Assembly (NCBI RefSeq): GCF_001567585.1
Contig: NZ_LRQV01000008.1
Span: 1-64,000 of the forward strand
Reading direction: 5' to 3'
DNA from: Micromonospora rosaria
Lineage (GTDB): Bacteria; Actinomycetota; Actinomycetes; Mycobacteriales; Micromonosporaceae
DNA length: 64,000 bases
The stretch's first letter is position 1, and every line of letters begins with the position of its first letter. Shown piece after piece: positions 55,070-64,000 of the stretch. A program made the translations under genes and the position numbers. The notes under the pieces were generated by a model. It saw only the letters and a program-made list of their open reading frames with translations, did not search any database and was not told the origin of the DNA.

Positions 55070-56101
55070 TCAGGCTACGGCGTAGCCGGCGAGGCGGTCG
55101 CCCACCTCGGCCGTGTTCAGGGGTACGCCCGGGGCGCGGCTGGCCAGCTCGGTGGCGACGGCGTCGGTGACCCGGGCCGCGGCCTCCGGGTGCCCGAGCT
55201 GGTCGAGCAGGAGGGCGGCGGAGAGGACGGCGGCGACCGGGTCGGCCACGCCCTTGCCGGCGATGTCCGGGGCCGAGCCGTGCACCGGCTCGAACATCGA
55301 CGGGTACCGGCCGTCGGGGTTGATGCAGCCGCTGGCGGCCAGGCCGATGCCCCCGGTGACCGCGGCGGCGATGTCGGTGAGGATGTCGCCGAAGAGGTTG
55401 TCGGTGACCACCACGTCGTACCGCTGCGGCTGGGTGACCAGGAACATCGCCGCCGCGTCGACGTGCTGGTACTCGGTGGTGACGTCGGGGTGCTCGGCGG
55501 CGACGGCCTCGAAGGCGCGGGCCCACAGCGAGCCGGCGTGGGTGAGCACGTTGGTCTTGTGCACCAGGGTCACCTTGCGCTGCTCGCGGCGGCCGGCGCG
55601 GGCGAAGGCGTCGCGGATCACCCGCTCCACCCCGTGCCGGGTGTTCAGGCTCTCCTCGGTGGCCACCTCGGCCGGGGTGTCCCGGTGCAGGGTGCCGCCG
55701 GCGCCGGCGTACAGCCCCTCGGTGCCCTCCCGGACCACGACCAGGTCCACCTCGCCGGGCTTGACGTTGGCGAGCGGGCCGGCCGTGCCGGGCCAGAGCC
55801 GCGACGGACGGAGGTTGACGTACTGGTCGAAGGCGAACCGGAGCTTGAGCAGCAGGCCCCGCTCCAGCACGCCCGGCGGGACGGTCGGGTCACCGACCGC
55901 GCCCAGCAGGATGGCGTCGTGCCCGGCCAGCTCGCTCAGGACCGAGTCGGGCAGCACCTCGCCGGTGCGGTGCCAGCGCGCGGCACCCAGGTCGTACTCG
56001 GTGGCCTCGACTCCGGGGAGCACCGCGTCGATGACCTTGCGGGCCTGCGCGACCACCTCGGGCCCGATCCCGTCCCCGGCCACCACCGCGATCCGTGCCA
56101 C
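55070..56101 (-). CDS. leuB: 3-isopropylmalate dehydrogenase
   Basis: 343 aa. Oxidative decarboxylation step of leucine synthesis. [76 protein letters not shown] and [20 protein letters not shown] at 56099-56101 with GAGGAG six nt upstream. Confidence 0.97.
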   Translation of the reverse strand: MARIAVVAGDGIGPEVVAQARKVIDAVLPGVEATEYDLGAARWHRTGEVLPDSVLSELAGHDAILLGAVGDPTVPPGVLERGLLLKLRFAFDQYVNLRPSRLWPGTAGPLANVKPGEVDLVVVREGTEGLYAGAGGTLHRDTPAEVATEESLNTRHGVERVIRDAFARAGRREQRKVTLVHKTNVLTHAGSLWARAFEAVAAEHPDVTTEYQHVDAAAMFLVTQPQRYDVVVTDNLFGDILTDIAAAVTGGIGLAASGCINPDGRYPSMFEPVHGSAPDIAGKGVADPVAAVLSAALLLDQLGHPEAAARVTDAVATELASRAPGVPLNTAEVGDRLAGYAVA

Positions 56102-56323
56102 CCTGCGCTCCTCTGCGTCGTCGGTCACGTCGACGGTACGACGCCATCCCGTCCCCCGGTACACATCGTCCGCATCGTGGGAAAGCGAGATGCACAGGCC
56201 CTTTCCAGGTGGCATTCATGGTCCGGTCAACTTCGCTGCCTACCGTGAACGTGCCCGGGTCGCCGGGCCCGGTGACCCGGGTGACCACAGCGACGCGGCA
56301 CCGCCTGCGAGGGAGCACGCCAG

Positions 56324-57172
56324 ATGCGGATCGACGGACAACCGCGGACCAGATGGGTGGACCAGCCGGCCCACCGCAGTCGCCGGCCCGACCTGCGCCT
56401 CGGCCCCCGCGACACCCGGCCCGACCGGGCCGGCGCCACGGCCACCGGCCGGCTCAGCGCCACCCACACCGTCCGGACCTCCACCGCCGAGTACACCCTC
56501 TTCCTGAACGCCCCCCACGAGCTGGGCCGGCGGGCCGTCGGCGAGGCGCTGCGGGACGCGGTCGCCGAACTGCGGGCGATCGACCTCACGTACGGGCCGA
56601 ACCGGCCGGACAGTCTCGTCTCGCGGCTGCGCCGGGGTGAGATCAGCCCCGAGTCGTACCCGCCGCTGGCGGACCTGGTGGACCGGTGCGCGGCGATGCG
56701 GGCCGCCACCGACGGGTGGTTCGACGCCTGGGCCGTACCGGGCGGGTTCGACCCGGGCGGGCTGCTCGGCGGCTGGGCGGTGGAGCAGGCCGCCGCCCGG
56801 CTGCGGGCCGCCGGGGTCACCGACTACGCCGTCCTCACCGGCGCGGACCTGGTGGTACGCGGCACCGCCGCGCACGGCGGGCCCTGGCGGGTGGCGGTGC
56901 ACCACCCGACCGACAGTCGGCGGGCCCCGCTGGTGCTGGAGATGACGGCGGGGGCGGTCGGCACCTCCGGGGTCACCGGACGGCAGGGACACGTGGTGGA
57001 CCCGCACACCGGGGAACCCGCCGACCAGCTCGTCGCCGCCACGGTGGTGGGGCCCGACCTCGCCGTCGCCGACGCCTACGCCACCGCCCTGTACGCGGCC
57101 GGCCCGACCGGCCTGGCCTGGTTCCGCGCCGATTCGGAGTACCGCGCGCTCTTCGCGCACCGCCGTCGCTGA
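56324..57172 (+). CDS. ApbE-like FAD:protein FMN transferase
   Basis: 282 aa. Weakly conserved ApbE fold: STAEYTLFLNAP, NRPDSLVSRLRRGE, FDPGGLLGGWAVEQAAARL (the FDPGGxxKG-like motif with Gly-Trp in place of the usual Lys-Gly), GAVGTSGVTGRQGHVVDPHTG and VADAYATALYAAG. ApbE attaches FMN to threonine of flavoproteins; the altered motif makes activity uncertain. Divergent from leuB. Confidence 0.82.
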   Translation: MRIDGQPRTRWVDQPAHRSRRPDLRLGPRDTRPDRAGATATGRLSATHTVRTSTAEYTLFLNAPHELGRRAVGEALRDAVAELRAIDLTYGPNRPDSLVSRLRRGEISPESYPPLADLVDRCAAMRAATDGWFDAWAVPGGFDPGGLLGGWAVEQAAARLRAAGVTDYAVLTGADLVVRGTAAHGGPWRVAVHHPTDSRRAPLVLEMTAGAVGTSGVTGRQGHVVDPHTGEPADQLVAATVVGPDLAVADAYATALYAAGPTGLAWFRADSEYRALFAHRRR

Positions 57173-57578
57173 CCGCCACCGGCCGACCGTGGTCGCCACG
57201 GACAGATCACCGGCTGTCGGCCGGGCCCACCACCGACCGCACCGCCACCGACCGACCGTCGTCGGCCCGGGCGTCGTCGGCCGGGCCTGCCCGCGATCGG
57301 CCCCCACCATCTCGGCAACGACCGTGGGGGCCGGTCAGCGACGAGTGCGCGTGGCTTGCGCAATCGAGGGGCGCGGGCCGGTCGACCAGGGCGCCGGACC
57401 TCGCCACCCGAAGACGGGTCGACACCACGAGCACGGCCGGTAGCCGCAGGGCAACGCTATCGAATCGACGCAACTCGACGCAAGGGTCTCCACAGCGGAC
57501 CGTCGAGACAGGATTTTCGCCAAACCGGTACACGGGGTAGTTGCGCTGTGATGACCGGCGGATGGCACGCTGTCCGCC
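57173..57578. other. Gap with terminator between ApbE-like gene and small hypothetical
   Basis: 406 nt. A 10-bp stem (57298-57307, CGGCCCCCAC, with 57324-57333) is a likely terminator. Around 57500-57570 the sequence is less GC-rich and should hold the next promoter. No gene supported. Confidence 0.5.
57298..57333. terminator. Hairpin in the ApbE downstream gap
   Basis: Perfect 10-bp stem, 16-nt loop. Confidence 0.5.
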
Positions 57579-57953
57579 GTGAGTTTCGATCTGAGCGTGT
57601 GGGCCATGTGGGACGGGGCCTCCCCCGCGGACGTGCGGGCAGCGGTGCAACGGTGCCGGCAGGGACAGCATGTGGAGCGCTACCCCGACCCCCGGGTGGT
57701 GGCGTTCTACCGGGCCGTCACCGCCATCTACCCCGACCGCCCGGCCACGCCGGGCACCCCGTGGGAGCGGGCGCCGCTGCACGCCGCCAGCGACCACGTC
57801 GAGATGAACCTCTTCCCCACCTGTGCCGACCAGGTGCTGCTCGACATCGAACGGCTCGCCGGCGAGCACGGCCTGATGCTCTTCGACCTGCAGGACGGCT
57901 CGGTCTACCCGCCGCCTCCCGGGCAGCGACCGGTGCCCGTCCAGGGCCGGTGA
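57579..57953 (+). CDS. Conserved hypothetical protein (124 aa)
   Basis: GTG start. VSFDLSVWAMWDGASPADVRAAVQRC at the N terminus, a central HVEMNLFPTCADQVLLDIERLAGEHGLMLFDLQDGSVYPPPP. Soluble, no transmembrane segment; resembles small proteins found singly in actinobacterial genomes. Function unknown. Followed by a strong bidirectional terminator. Confidence 0.8.
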   Translation: MSFDLSVWAMWDGASPADVRAAVQRCRQGQHVERYPDPRVVAFYRAVTAIYPDRPATPGTPWERAPLHAASDHVEMNLFPTCADQVLLDIERLAGEHGLMLFDLQDGSVYPPPPGQRPVPVQGR

Positions 57954-57971
57954 CGCCGGGGCGGCCCGGAC

Positions 57972-58011
57972 GACGAAGGGGCCCGGCCGCGTACGGCCGG
58001 GCCCCTTCGTC
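57972..58011. terminator. Bidirectional terminator before serA
   Basis: Perfect 18-bp stem (57972-57989 with 57994-58011, arm GACGAAGGGGCCCGGCCG) with a CGTA loop, between convergent genes. Confidence 0.85.
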
Positions 58012-58068
58012 TGTCCTGCCGGGAGCTGTCCCCTGGCTCACCCGGACCTGTCCGGTCCGGCCCCGGAC

Positions 58069-59667
58069 CTACTCGTCGCGCAGGTCGGCGGCGCTGGCCG
58101 AGGTCGCGCCGATCGAGTCGGCGGCCGAGGTGAGCAGGTCCGCCCCGAGCGCCTGGTCGACGGTGAGGGTCATCAGCGTCTCGCCCCCGGCCTCCCGGCG
58201 GGCGACCTGCATCGCGGCGATGTTGATGCCGGCCTCGCCGAGCAGGGTACCGACGGTGCCGACCACACCCGGCCGGTCGGCGTAGCGGAGGAAGAGCAGG
58301 ATGCCCTCCGCGCCGATCTCCACGTCGAAGCCGTCCACCTCGGTCAGCTTGAGCACGTCACGGTTGCCGGTGTGGGTCACCGTGCCGGAGACGCTGACGG
58401 TACGCCCGTCGGGCAGGGCGCCCCGGACGGTGACCAGGTTCGGGTGCTCGGTGGTCTCGACCTGGGTGGTCAGGGTGACCTCGACCCCGCGCTCGGCGGC
58501 CAGGTGCGGCGCGTTGACGTAGGTGACCTGCTCCTCGACGACCGAGCTGAACAGCCCCTTGGTCGCGGCGAGCTTGAGCACCGAGACGTCGTGGTTGACG
58601 ATCTCCCCGCGTACCTCGACGGTGACGCTGGCGGCGACGCCACCGGCCACGGCGGTGAAGGCCCGGCCGAGCTTCTCGGCCAGCGGCAGCAGCGGGCGGA
58701 CGTCCTCGGCGACCACGCCGCCGGCCTGGACGTTCACCGCGTCCGGGACGAACTCGCCCTGGAGCGCGAGCTTGACGCTGCGGGCCACCGCGAGACCGGC
58801 CTTGTCCTGCGCCTCGGCGGTGGAGGCACCCAGATGCGGGGTGGCCACCACGTTGTCGAACGCGAACAGCGGCGAGGAGGTGCAGGGCTCCTTGGCGTAC
58901 ACGTCGACACCGGCGCCACCGACCCGGCCCTCGGCGATCGCGTCGGCCAGCGCCTGCTCGTCGACCAGACCACCCCGGGCGGCGTTGACGATCCGCACGC
59001 CGGGCTTGACGATCGCCAGCTCCTTCTCCCCGATAAGCCCGACGGTCTCCGGGGTCTTGGGCAGGTGGATCGAGATGAAGTCGCTCTCCCGCAGCAGCTC
59101 CTCCAGCCCGACCAGGCGGACGCCGAGCTGGGCGGCGCGCGCCGGCTGGATGTAGGGGTCGTACGCGATCAGCCGGGTGCCGAAGGCGGCGATCCGCTGC
59201 GCGAAGAGCACGCCGATGCGGCCGAGACCCACCACGCCCACGGTCTTGCCCTGGATCTCCACGCCGGTGTACTTCGACCGCTTCCACTCCCCCGCCTTCA
59301 GCGCGGCGCTGGCGCTGGCGGTGTTGCGGGCGACCGCGAGCAGCAGCGCGAGGGCCTGCTCGGCGGCGGATACGATGTTCGAGGTGGGGGCGTTGACGAC
59401 CATCACACCCCGGGCGGTGGCGGCCGGCACCTCGACGTTGTCCAGACCCACCCCGGCCCGGGCGACCACCTTCAGCCGCGGCGCGGCGGCGACCGCCTCG
59501 GCGTCGATCTGGGTGGCGCTACGGACGATCACGGCGTCCGCCTCGGCGAGCGCGGAGAGCAGAGCCGGACGGTCGGTGCCGTCGACGTGACGGACGTCGA
59601 AGTCGTGCGCGAGTACCTCGATGGCGGCAGGGGCGAGTTCTTCGGCGATCAGTACGACAGGATTCAT
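58069..59667 (-). CDS. serA: D-3-phosphoglycerate dehydrogenase
   Basis: 532 aa, long (type I) SerA. First and committed step of serine synthesis. VVLIAEELAPAAIEVL, NAD loop VVGLGRIGVLFAQR, VNAARGGLVDEQALADAI, TPHLGASTAEAQDKAG, then the ASB (intervening) domain and a C-terminal ACT domain (FLRYADRPGVVGTVGTLLGEAGINIAAMQVAR) that binds serine for feedback. ATG with GAGG upstream. Confidence 0.98.
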   Translation of the reverse strand: MNPVVLIAEELAPAAIEVLAHDFDVRHVDGTDRPALLSALAEADAVIVRSATQIDAEAVAAAPRLKVVARAGVGLDNVEVPAATARGVMVVNAPTSNIVSAAEQALALLLAVARNTASASAALKAGEWKRSKYTGVEIQGKTVGVVGLGRIGVLFAQRIAAFGTRLIAYDPYIQPARAAQLGVRLVGLEELLRESDFISIHLPKTPETVGLIGEKELAIVKPGVRIVNAARGGLVDEQALADAIAEGRVGGAGVDVYAKEPCTSSPLFAFDNVVATPHLGASTAEAQDKAGLAVARSVKLALQGEFVPDAVNVQAGGVVAEDVRPLLPLAEKLGRAFTAVAGGVAASVTVEVRGEIVNHDVSVLKLAATKGLFSSVVEEQVTYVNAPHLAAERGVEVTLTTQVETTEHPNLVTVRGALPDGRTVSVSGTVTHTGNRDVLKLTEVDGFDVEIGAEGILLFLRYADRPGVVGTVGTLLGEAGINIAAMQVARREAGGETLMTLTVDQALGADLLTSAADSIGATSASAADLRDE

Positions 59668-59914
59668 TGGTCCTCGTAGATGTCGAAAGCGTGGTGAGGT
59701 GTGCGACGCCGACGCCGCACTGCGCCCTGCGCCGACCGGATACGGCCGTGGGTGCCGCTTGCGCACCTCACGCCGATCGTAGGGGTCAGGCCGGCCGGGA
59801 TGCCCCGACGACCAGCGTGAGTGCCCTCACAAACCCGACCTAACACCCGATCACCCCACCCCACCCTCCCCCCTCCACCCCCTCCCACCCCCGATCCCCC
59901 CGCCCCCGGTCCCC

Positions 59915-59989
59915 GGTCCCGCCCACCGCGGTCCCGCCCACCGCGTTCCCGCCCACCGCGGTCCCGCCCACCGCGGTCCCGCCCACCGC
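59915..59989. repeat. 15-bp tandem repeat, five copies
   Basis: GGTCCCGCCCACCGC in copies 1, 2, 4, 5 and GTTCCCGCCCACCGC in copy 3, directly abutting the inverted repeat. Confidence 0.93.
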
Positions 59990-59991
59990 GT

Positions 59992-60049
59992 TGATCATGG
60001 AGTTGGCGGCACCCCAGGGGCTGGCCTGGTGCCGCCAACTCCATGATCA
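59992..60049. repeat. Dispersed inverted repeat, copy 2 (22-bp arms)
   Basis: Perfect arms 59992-60013 and 60028-60049 (arm TGATCATGGAGTTGGCGGCA...) with a 14-nt loop. Same core arm as 19401-19461; the loop sequences are unrelated. Confidence 0.92.
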
Positions 60050-60092
60050 TCCGGGTGGGCGGGGGGTGGGGTGGGCGGGGTGGGGTGGTGAA

Positions 60093-60122
60093 GGGGGTGG
60101 GGGTGGGGGTGGGGGTGGGGGT
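60093..60122 (+). repeat. (GGGGGT)5 run
   Basis: Five consecutive GGGGGT hexamers, with further G4 runs from 60061. Strong intramolecular G-quadruplex potential on the plus strand, C-rich on the ilvC mRNA strand. Confidence 0.9.
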
Positions 60123-60154
60123 GGTCCGCCGGGGCCGGGAGGCGCCGGCGGACC
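60123..60154 (-). terminator. Terminator after ilvC
   Basis: 10-bp stem GGTCCGCCGG/CCGGCGGACC (60123-60132, 60145-60154) with a 12-nt loop, about 40 nt after the ilvC stop. Confidence 0.65.
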
Positions 60155-60195
60155 ATCCCTGGGCGGGTGAGCGCCCGGGTGGTACGGGTGACCGC

Positions 60196-61910
<1,715 letters not shown>

Positions 61911-61971
61911 TGCTGTGCCTTCCTCGTCATGTCCTCACGGCCCTCGCTGCGCTCGGTGCGATCGGCCACGA

Positions 61972-63858
61972 CTAGATGTCGTCCTCGTCGAAGACGGGGC
62001 GGACGCCCCGGGCGAACATGATCTCGTCGTTGCTGGTGCCGGCGGGGACCATCGGCCACACCATGGCGTCCTTGCCGACCACGAAGTCGACCACGACGGG
62101 CGCGTCGTTGATCGCCATCGCCGCCTCGATGGTCTTGTCCACGTCGGCGGCGTTCTCGCAGCGCAGCCCGACGCAGCCGAGCGCCTCGGCCAGCTTGACG
62201 AAGTCCGGGATACGGTGCTTGTGGGTGCCCAGCTCGGTGTTGGAGTAGCGCTCACCGTAGAACAGGGTCTGCCACTGCCGGACCATGCCGAGGTTACCGT
62301 TGTTGATCACGGCGATCTTGACCGGGATGCCCTCCAGGGCGCAGGTGGCCAGCTCCTGGTTGGTCATCTGGAAGCAGCCGTCGCCGTCGATCCCCCAGAC
62401 CACGGTGTCGGGCTTGCCGACCTTCGCGCCCATCGCCGCCGGGACCGCGTACCCCATGGTGCCGGCACCGCCGGAGTTCAGCCAGGTGTACGGCTTCTCG
62501 TACGAGATGAACTGGGACGCCCACATCTGGTGCTGGCCGACGCCCGCCACGAAGATCGTGTCCGGGCCGGCGATCTCGCCCAGCCGCTTGATCACGTACT
62601 GCGGGGAGAGGGTGCCGTCGCCCGGCTCCTCGTAGCCCAGCGGGTACCGGTTGCGCAGGTCGTCGAGCTGGGCCCACCAGTCGTCGTGCCCGGTGACCCG
62701 CCCGGCGGCCCGCTCCACGGTCACCGCGGCGATCAACTCGTCGATGACGTGCCGGGCGTCGCCCACGATCGGCACGTCGGCGTGCCGGTTCTTGCCGATC
62801 TCGGCCGGGTCGATGTCGGCGTGCACCACCGTGGCGTCCGGGGCGAACGAGTCGAGCTTGCCGGTGACCCGGTCGTCGAAGCGGGCGCCCAGCGCGACGA
62901 TGAGGTCGGCCTTCTGCAGGCCGTACACCGCGGCCACCGTGCCGTGCATGCCGGGCATGCCCAGGTGCTGCGGGTGCGAGTCGGGGAACGCGCCGAGCGC
63001 CATCAGCGTGGTGATCACCGGGATGCCGGTCAGCTCGGCGAGCTTGCGCAGCCCCTCGGTGGCGCCGGCCTTGAGCACCCCGCCGCCGACGTACAGCACC
63101 GGCCGGCGGGCGCCGCTCATCAGCCGCGCCGCCTCCCGGATCTGCTTGCCGTGCGGGTGCAGGGTCGGCCGGTACCCGGGCAGGTCCAGGGTGGGCGGCC
63201 AGGTGAAGGAGGTCTGCGCCTGGAGGACGTCCTTGGGGATGTCGACCAGGACCGGGCCGGGCCGGCCGGTGGCGGCCAGGTGGAACGCCTCGGCGAGGAT
63301 CTGCGGGATCTCCTCGGGGGTCTGCACCAGGAAGTTGTGCTTGGTGATCGGCAGGGTGATCCCCTGGATGTCCGCCTCCTGGAAGGCGTCCGTGCCGATC
63401 GCGGGCCGGGCCACCTGGCCGGTGATCGCGACGATCGGCACCGAGTCCATGTACGCGTCGGCGATCGGGGTGACCAGGTTGGTCGCGCCGGGGCCGGAGG
63501 TGGCGATGCAGACGCCGACCTTGCCGGTGGCCTGGGCGTACCCGGTGGCCGCGTGGCCGGCGCCCTGCTCGTGGCGGACCAGGATGTGCCGGACGGCGGA
63601 GTCGTAGAGCGGGTCGTACGCCGGCAGGATCGCCCCACCGGGGATGCCGAAGACGACGTCGACGCCGAGCGCCTCCAGGGACCGCACCAGCGAACCGGCG
63701 CCCGAGAGCGCGGCCGGCTCGGGGGTCCGGGCCACCGGGGTGGTCGGGGCCACGGCGGCGCGGGCGGTGGGCGTGTGGTCGACGTCGCCCGCCGGCTCGG
63801 CGGCGGCGCGGGCCCGCCGGGCGGAGTGGGCGAGTGTCTCGGGCGTTGGTCTCGTCAT
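61972..63858 (-). CDS. ilvB: Acetolactate synthase large (catalytic) subunit
   Basis: 628 aa ThDP- and FAD-dependent enzyme, first common step of Val/Leu/Ile synthesis. [17 protein letters not shown], catalytic Glu in [19 protein letters not shown], ThDP motif [12 protein letters not shown]...[18 protein letters not shown] 50-residue Ala/Pro-rich extension precedes the core. ATG with a GAAGG site. The upstream attenuator-like hairpin is at the window edge. Confidence 0.97.
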   Translation of the reverse strand: MTRPTPETLAHSARRARAAAEPAGDVDHTPTARAAVAPTTPVARTPEPAALSGAGSLVRSLEALGVDVVFGIPGGAILPAYDPLYDSAVRHILVRHEQGAGHAATGYAQATGKVGVCIATSGPGATNLVTPIADAYMDSVPIVAITGQVARPAIGTDAFQEADIQGITLPITKHNFLVQTPEEIPQILAEAFHLAATGRPGPVLVDIPKDVLQAQTSFTWPPTLDLPGYRPTLHPHGKQIREAARLMSGARRPVLYVGGGVLKAGATEGLRKLAELTGIPVITTLMALGAFPDSHPQHLGMPGMHGTVAAVYGLQKADLIVALGARFDDRVTGKLDSFAPDATVVHADIDPAEIGKNRHADVPIVGDARHVIDELIAAVTVERAAGRVTGHDDWWAQLDDLRNRYPLGYEEPGDGTLSPQYVIKRLGEIAGPDTIFVAGVGQHQMWASQFISYEKPYTWLNSGGAGTMGYAVPAAMGAKVGKPDTVVWGIDGDGCFQMTNQELATCALEGIPVKIAVINNGNLGMVRQWQTLFYGERYSNTELGTHKHRIPDFVKLAEALGCVGLRCENAADVDKTIEAAMAINDAPVVVDFVVGKDAMVWPMVPAGTSNDEIMFARGVRPVFDEDDI

Positions 63859-63906
63859 GACGGTTCTGGCCTTCGGCTGGAGTGGTCAGGCTCTTCTGGC
63901 AGTGCA

Positions 63907-63925
63907 ACACGGGCGGAGCCCGTGT
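63907..63925 (-). promoter_or_regulatory. Hairpin in the ilvB leader
   Basis: ACACGGG/CCCGTGT around a 5-nt loop, between the attenuator terminator and the ilvB start. Confidence 0.5.
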
Positions 63926-63945
63926 CGGTCAAGTTCCGACGGCAT

Positions 63946-63976
63946 GAAAAAAGCCCTCGTGCAGGATGCACGGGGC
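63946..63976 (-). promoter_or_regulatory. Attenuator terminator before ilvB
   Basis: On the minus strand GCCCCGTGCA pairs with TGCACGAGGGC (one mismatch) across a 3-nt loop, then TTTTTTCA. Sits 90-120 nt upstream of ilvB. The leader peptide would lie beyond position 64000. Confidence 0.75.
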
Positions 63977-64000
63977 CAGCGCACTCTCGACAACAGGAGA

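Larger units (their letters stand above)
59668..60195. other. Long repeat-rich gap between serA and ilvC
   Basis: 528 nt without a gene. In order: the serA leader, a C-rich tract (about 59845-59914), five 15-bp tandem repeats (59915-59989), the inverted repeat at 59992-60049, a G-rich tract with a (GGGGGT)5 run (60093-60122), and the ilvC terminator (60123-60154). Confidence 0.85.

Overview
The window is a contiguous piece of a very GC-rich actinobacterial chromosome (roughly three quarters G+C by eye). Many genes start with GTG and genes often overlap by 4 nt (ATGA or GTGA). Gene content and order (smc-rnc-rpmF block, ndgR/leuCD/hupS, ilvBNC/serA/leuB/ilvE/cimA), F420 biosynthesis (cofC), SepIVA, XRE/DUF397 pairs and characteristic dispersed palindromes all point to Micromonosporaceae, most likely Micromonospora or a close relative. 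This assignment is inference; no 16S rRNA gene lies in the window.

Layout. 1-10.5 kb, minus strand: the 5' part of smc, a small coiled-coil gene, mutM, rnc, plsX, rpmF, a YceD gene, sepIVA, coaD and rsmD, interrupted by a plus-strand membrane-anchored CAP protein. 10.8-12.1 kb: a secreted LPVTG surface protein. 12.2-16.4 kb: recG, a DAK2/FakA-like gene and rpmB. 16.8-20.6 kb: a GNAT gene, thiL, an AsnC-like RAM protein, a frameshifted DUF3515 gene and ddl. 20.9-25.1 kb: an AAA ATPase, two small hypothetical genes, an XRE-DUF5753/DUF397 pair, a 50-bp near-perfect palindrome and a PrmC-related methyltransferase. 25.2-29.1 kb: a Cys/Met-metabolism PLP enzyme, gpsA, plsC and a CofC-cold-shock fusion. 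29.1-34.1 kb: ppk, CYTH-CHAD and mutT1-like genes, which form a polyphosphate/nucleotide hydrolysis run behind a possible PHO box. 34.1-37.8 kb: hupS, leuD, leuC and the divergent regulator ndgR. 38.0-38.3 kb: tRNA-Glu and tRNA-Gln. 38.4-44.7 kb: an FAH-family hydrolase, a membrane protein, a putative 3-methyladenine glycosylase, a CBM2 SGNH esterase, arfB, a small membrane protein and an HtrA-like protease. 44.8-48.0 kb: a moxR/DUF58/VWA operon whose middle carries two tandem micro-ORFs. 48.2-53.5 kb: a secreted protein, an EEP-family protein, cimA with an attenuator, a PRC-barrel protein and a protein phosphatase. 53.6-63.9 kb: ilvE, leuB, an ApbE-like gene, a small hypothetical gene, serA, ilvC, ilvN and ilvB.

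The dominant theme of the right half is branched-chain amino acid synthesis (cimA, leuBCD, ilvBCNE). It is regulated in at least three visible ways: an attenuator with a V-L-I-I leader peptide before cimA, an attenuator-type terminator before ilvB at the window edge, and the IclR-type regulator NdgR divergent from leuCD. The left half is core housekeeping (chromosome condensation, RNA processing, translation, lipid and CoA synthesis).

The most interesting non-genic material is: a 53-bp dispersed palindrome that supplies the TAA stop codon of two unrelated genes; a 22-bp inverted repeat present twice, each time between a C-rich and a G-rich tract; tandem 71-bp copies that create chained 24-codon ORFs; and a 24-bp-arm AT-rich palindrome beside the XRE/DUF397 locus. 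Nothing in the window is a clearly recognisable phage, CRISPR array, insertion sequence or biosynthetic cluster.
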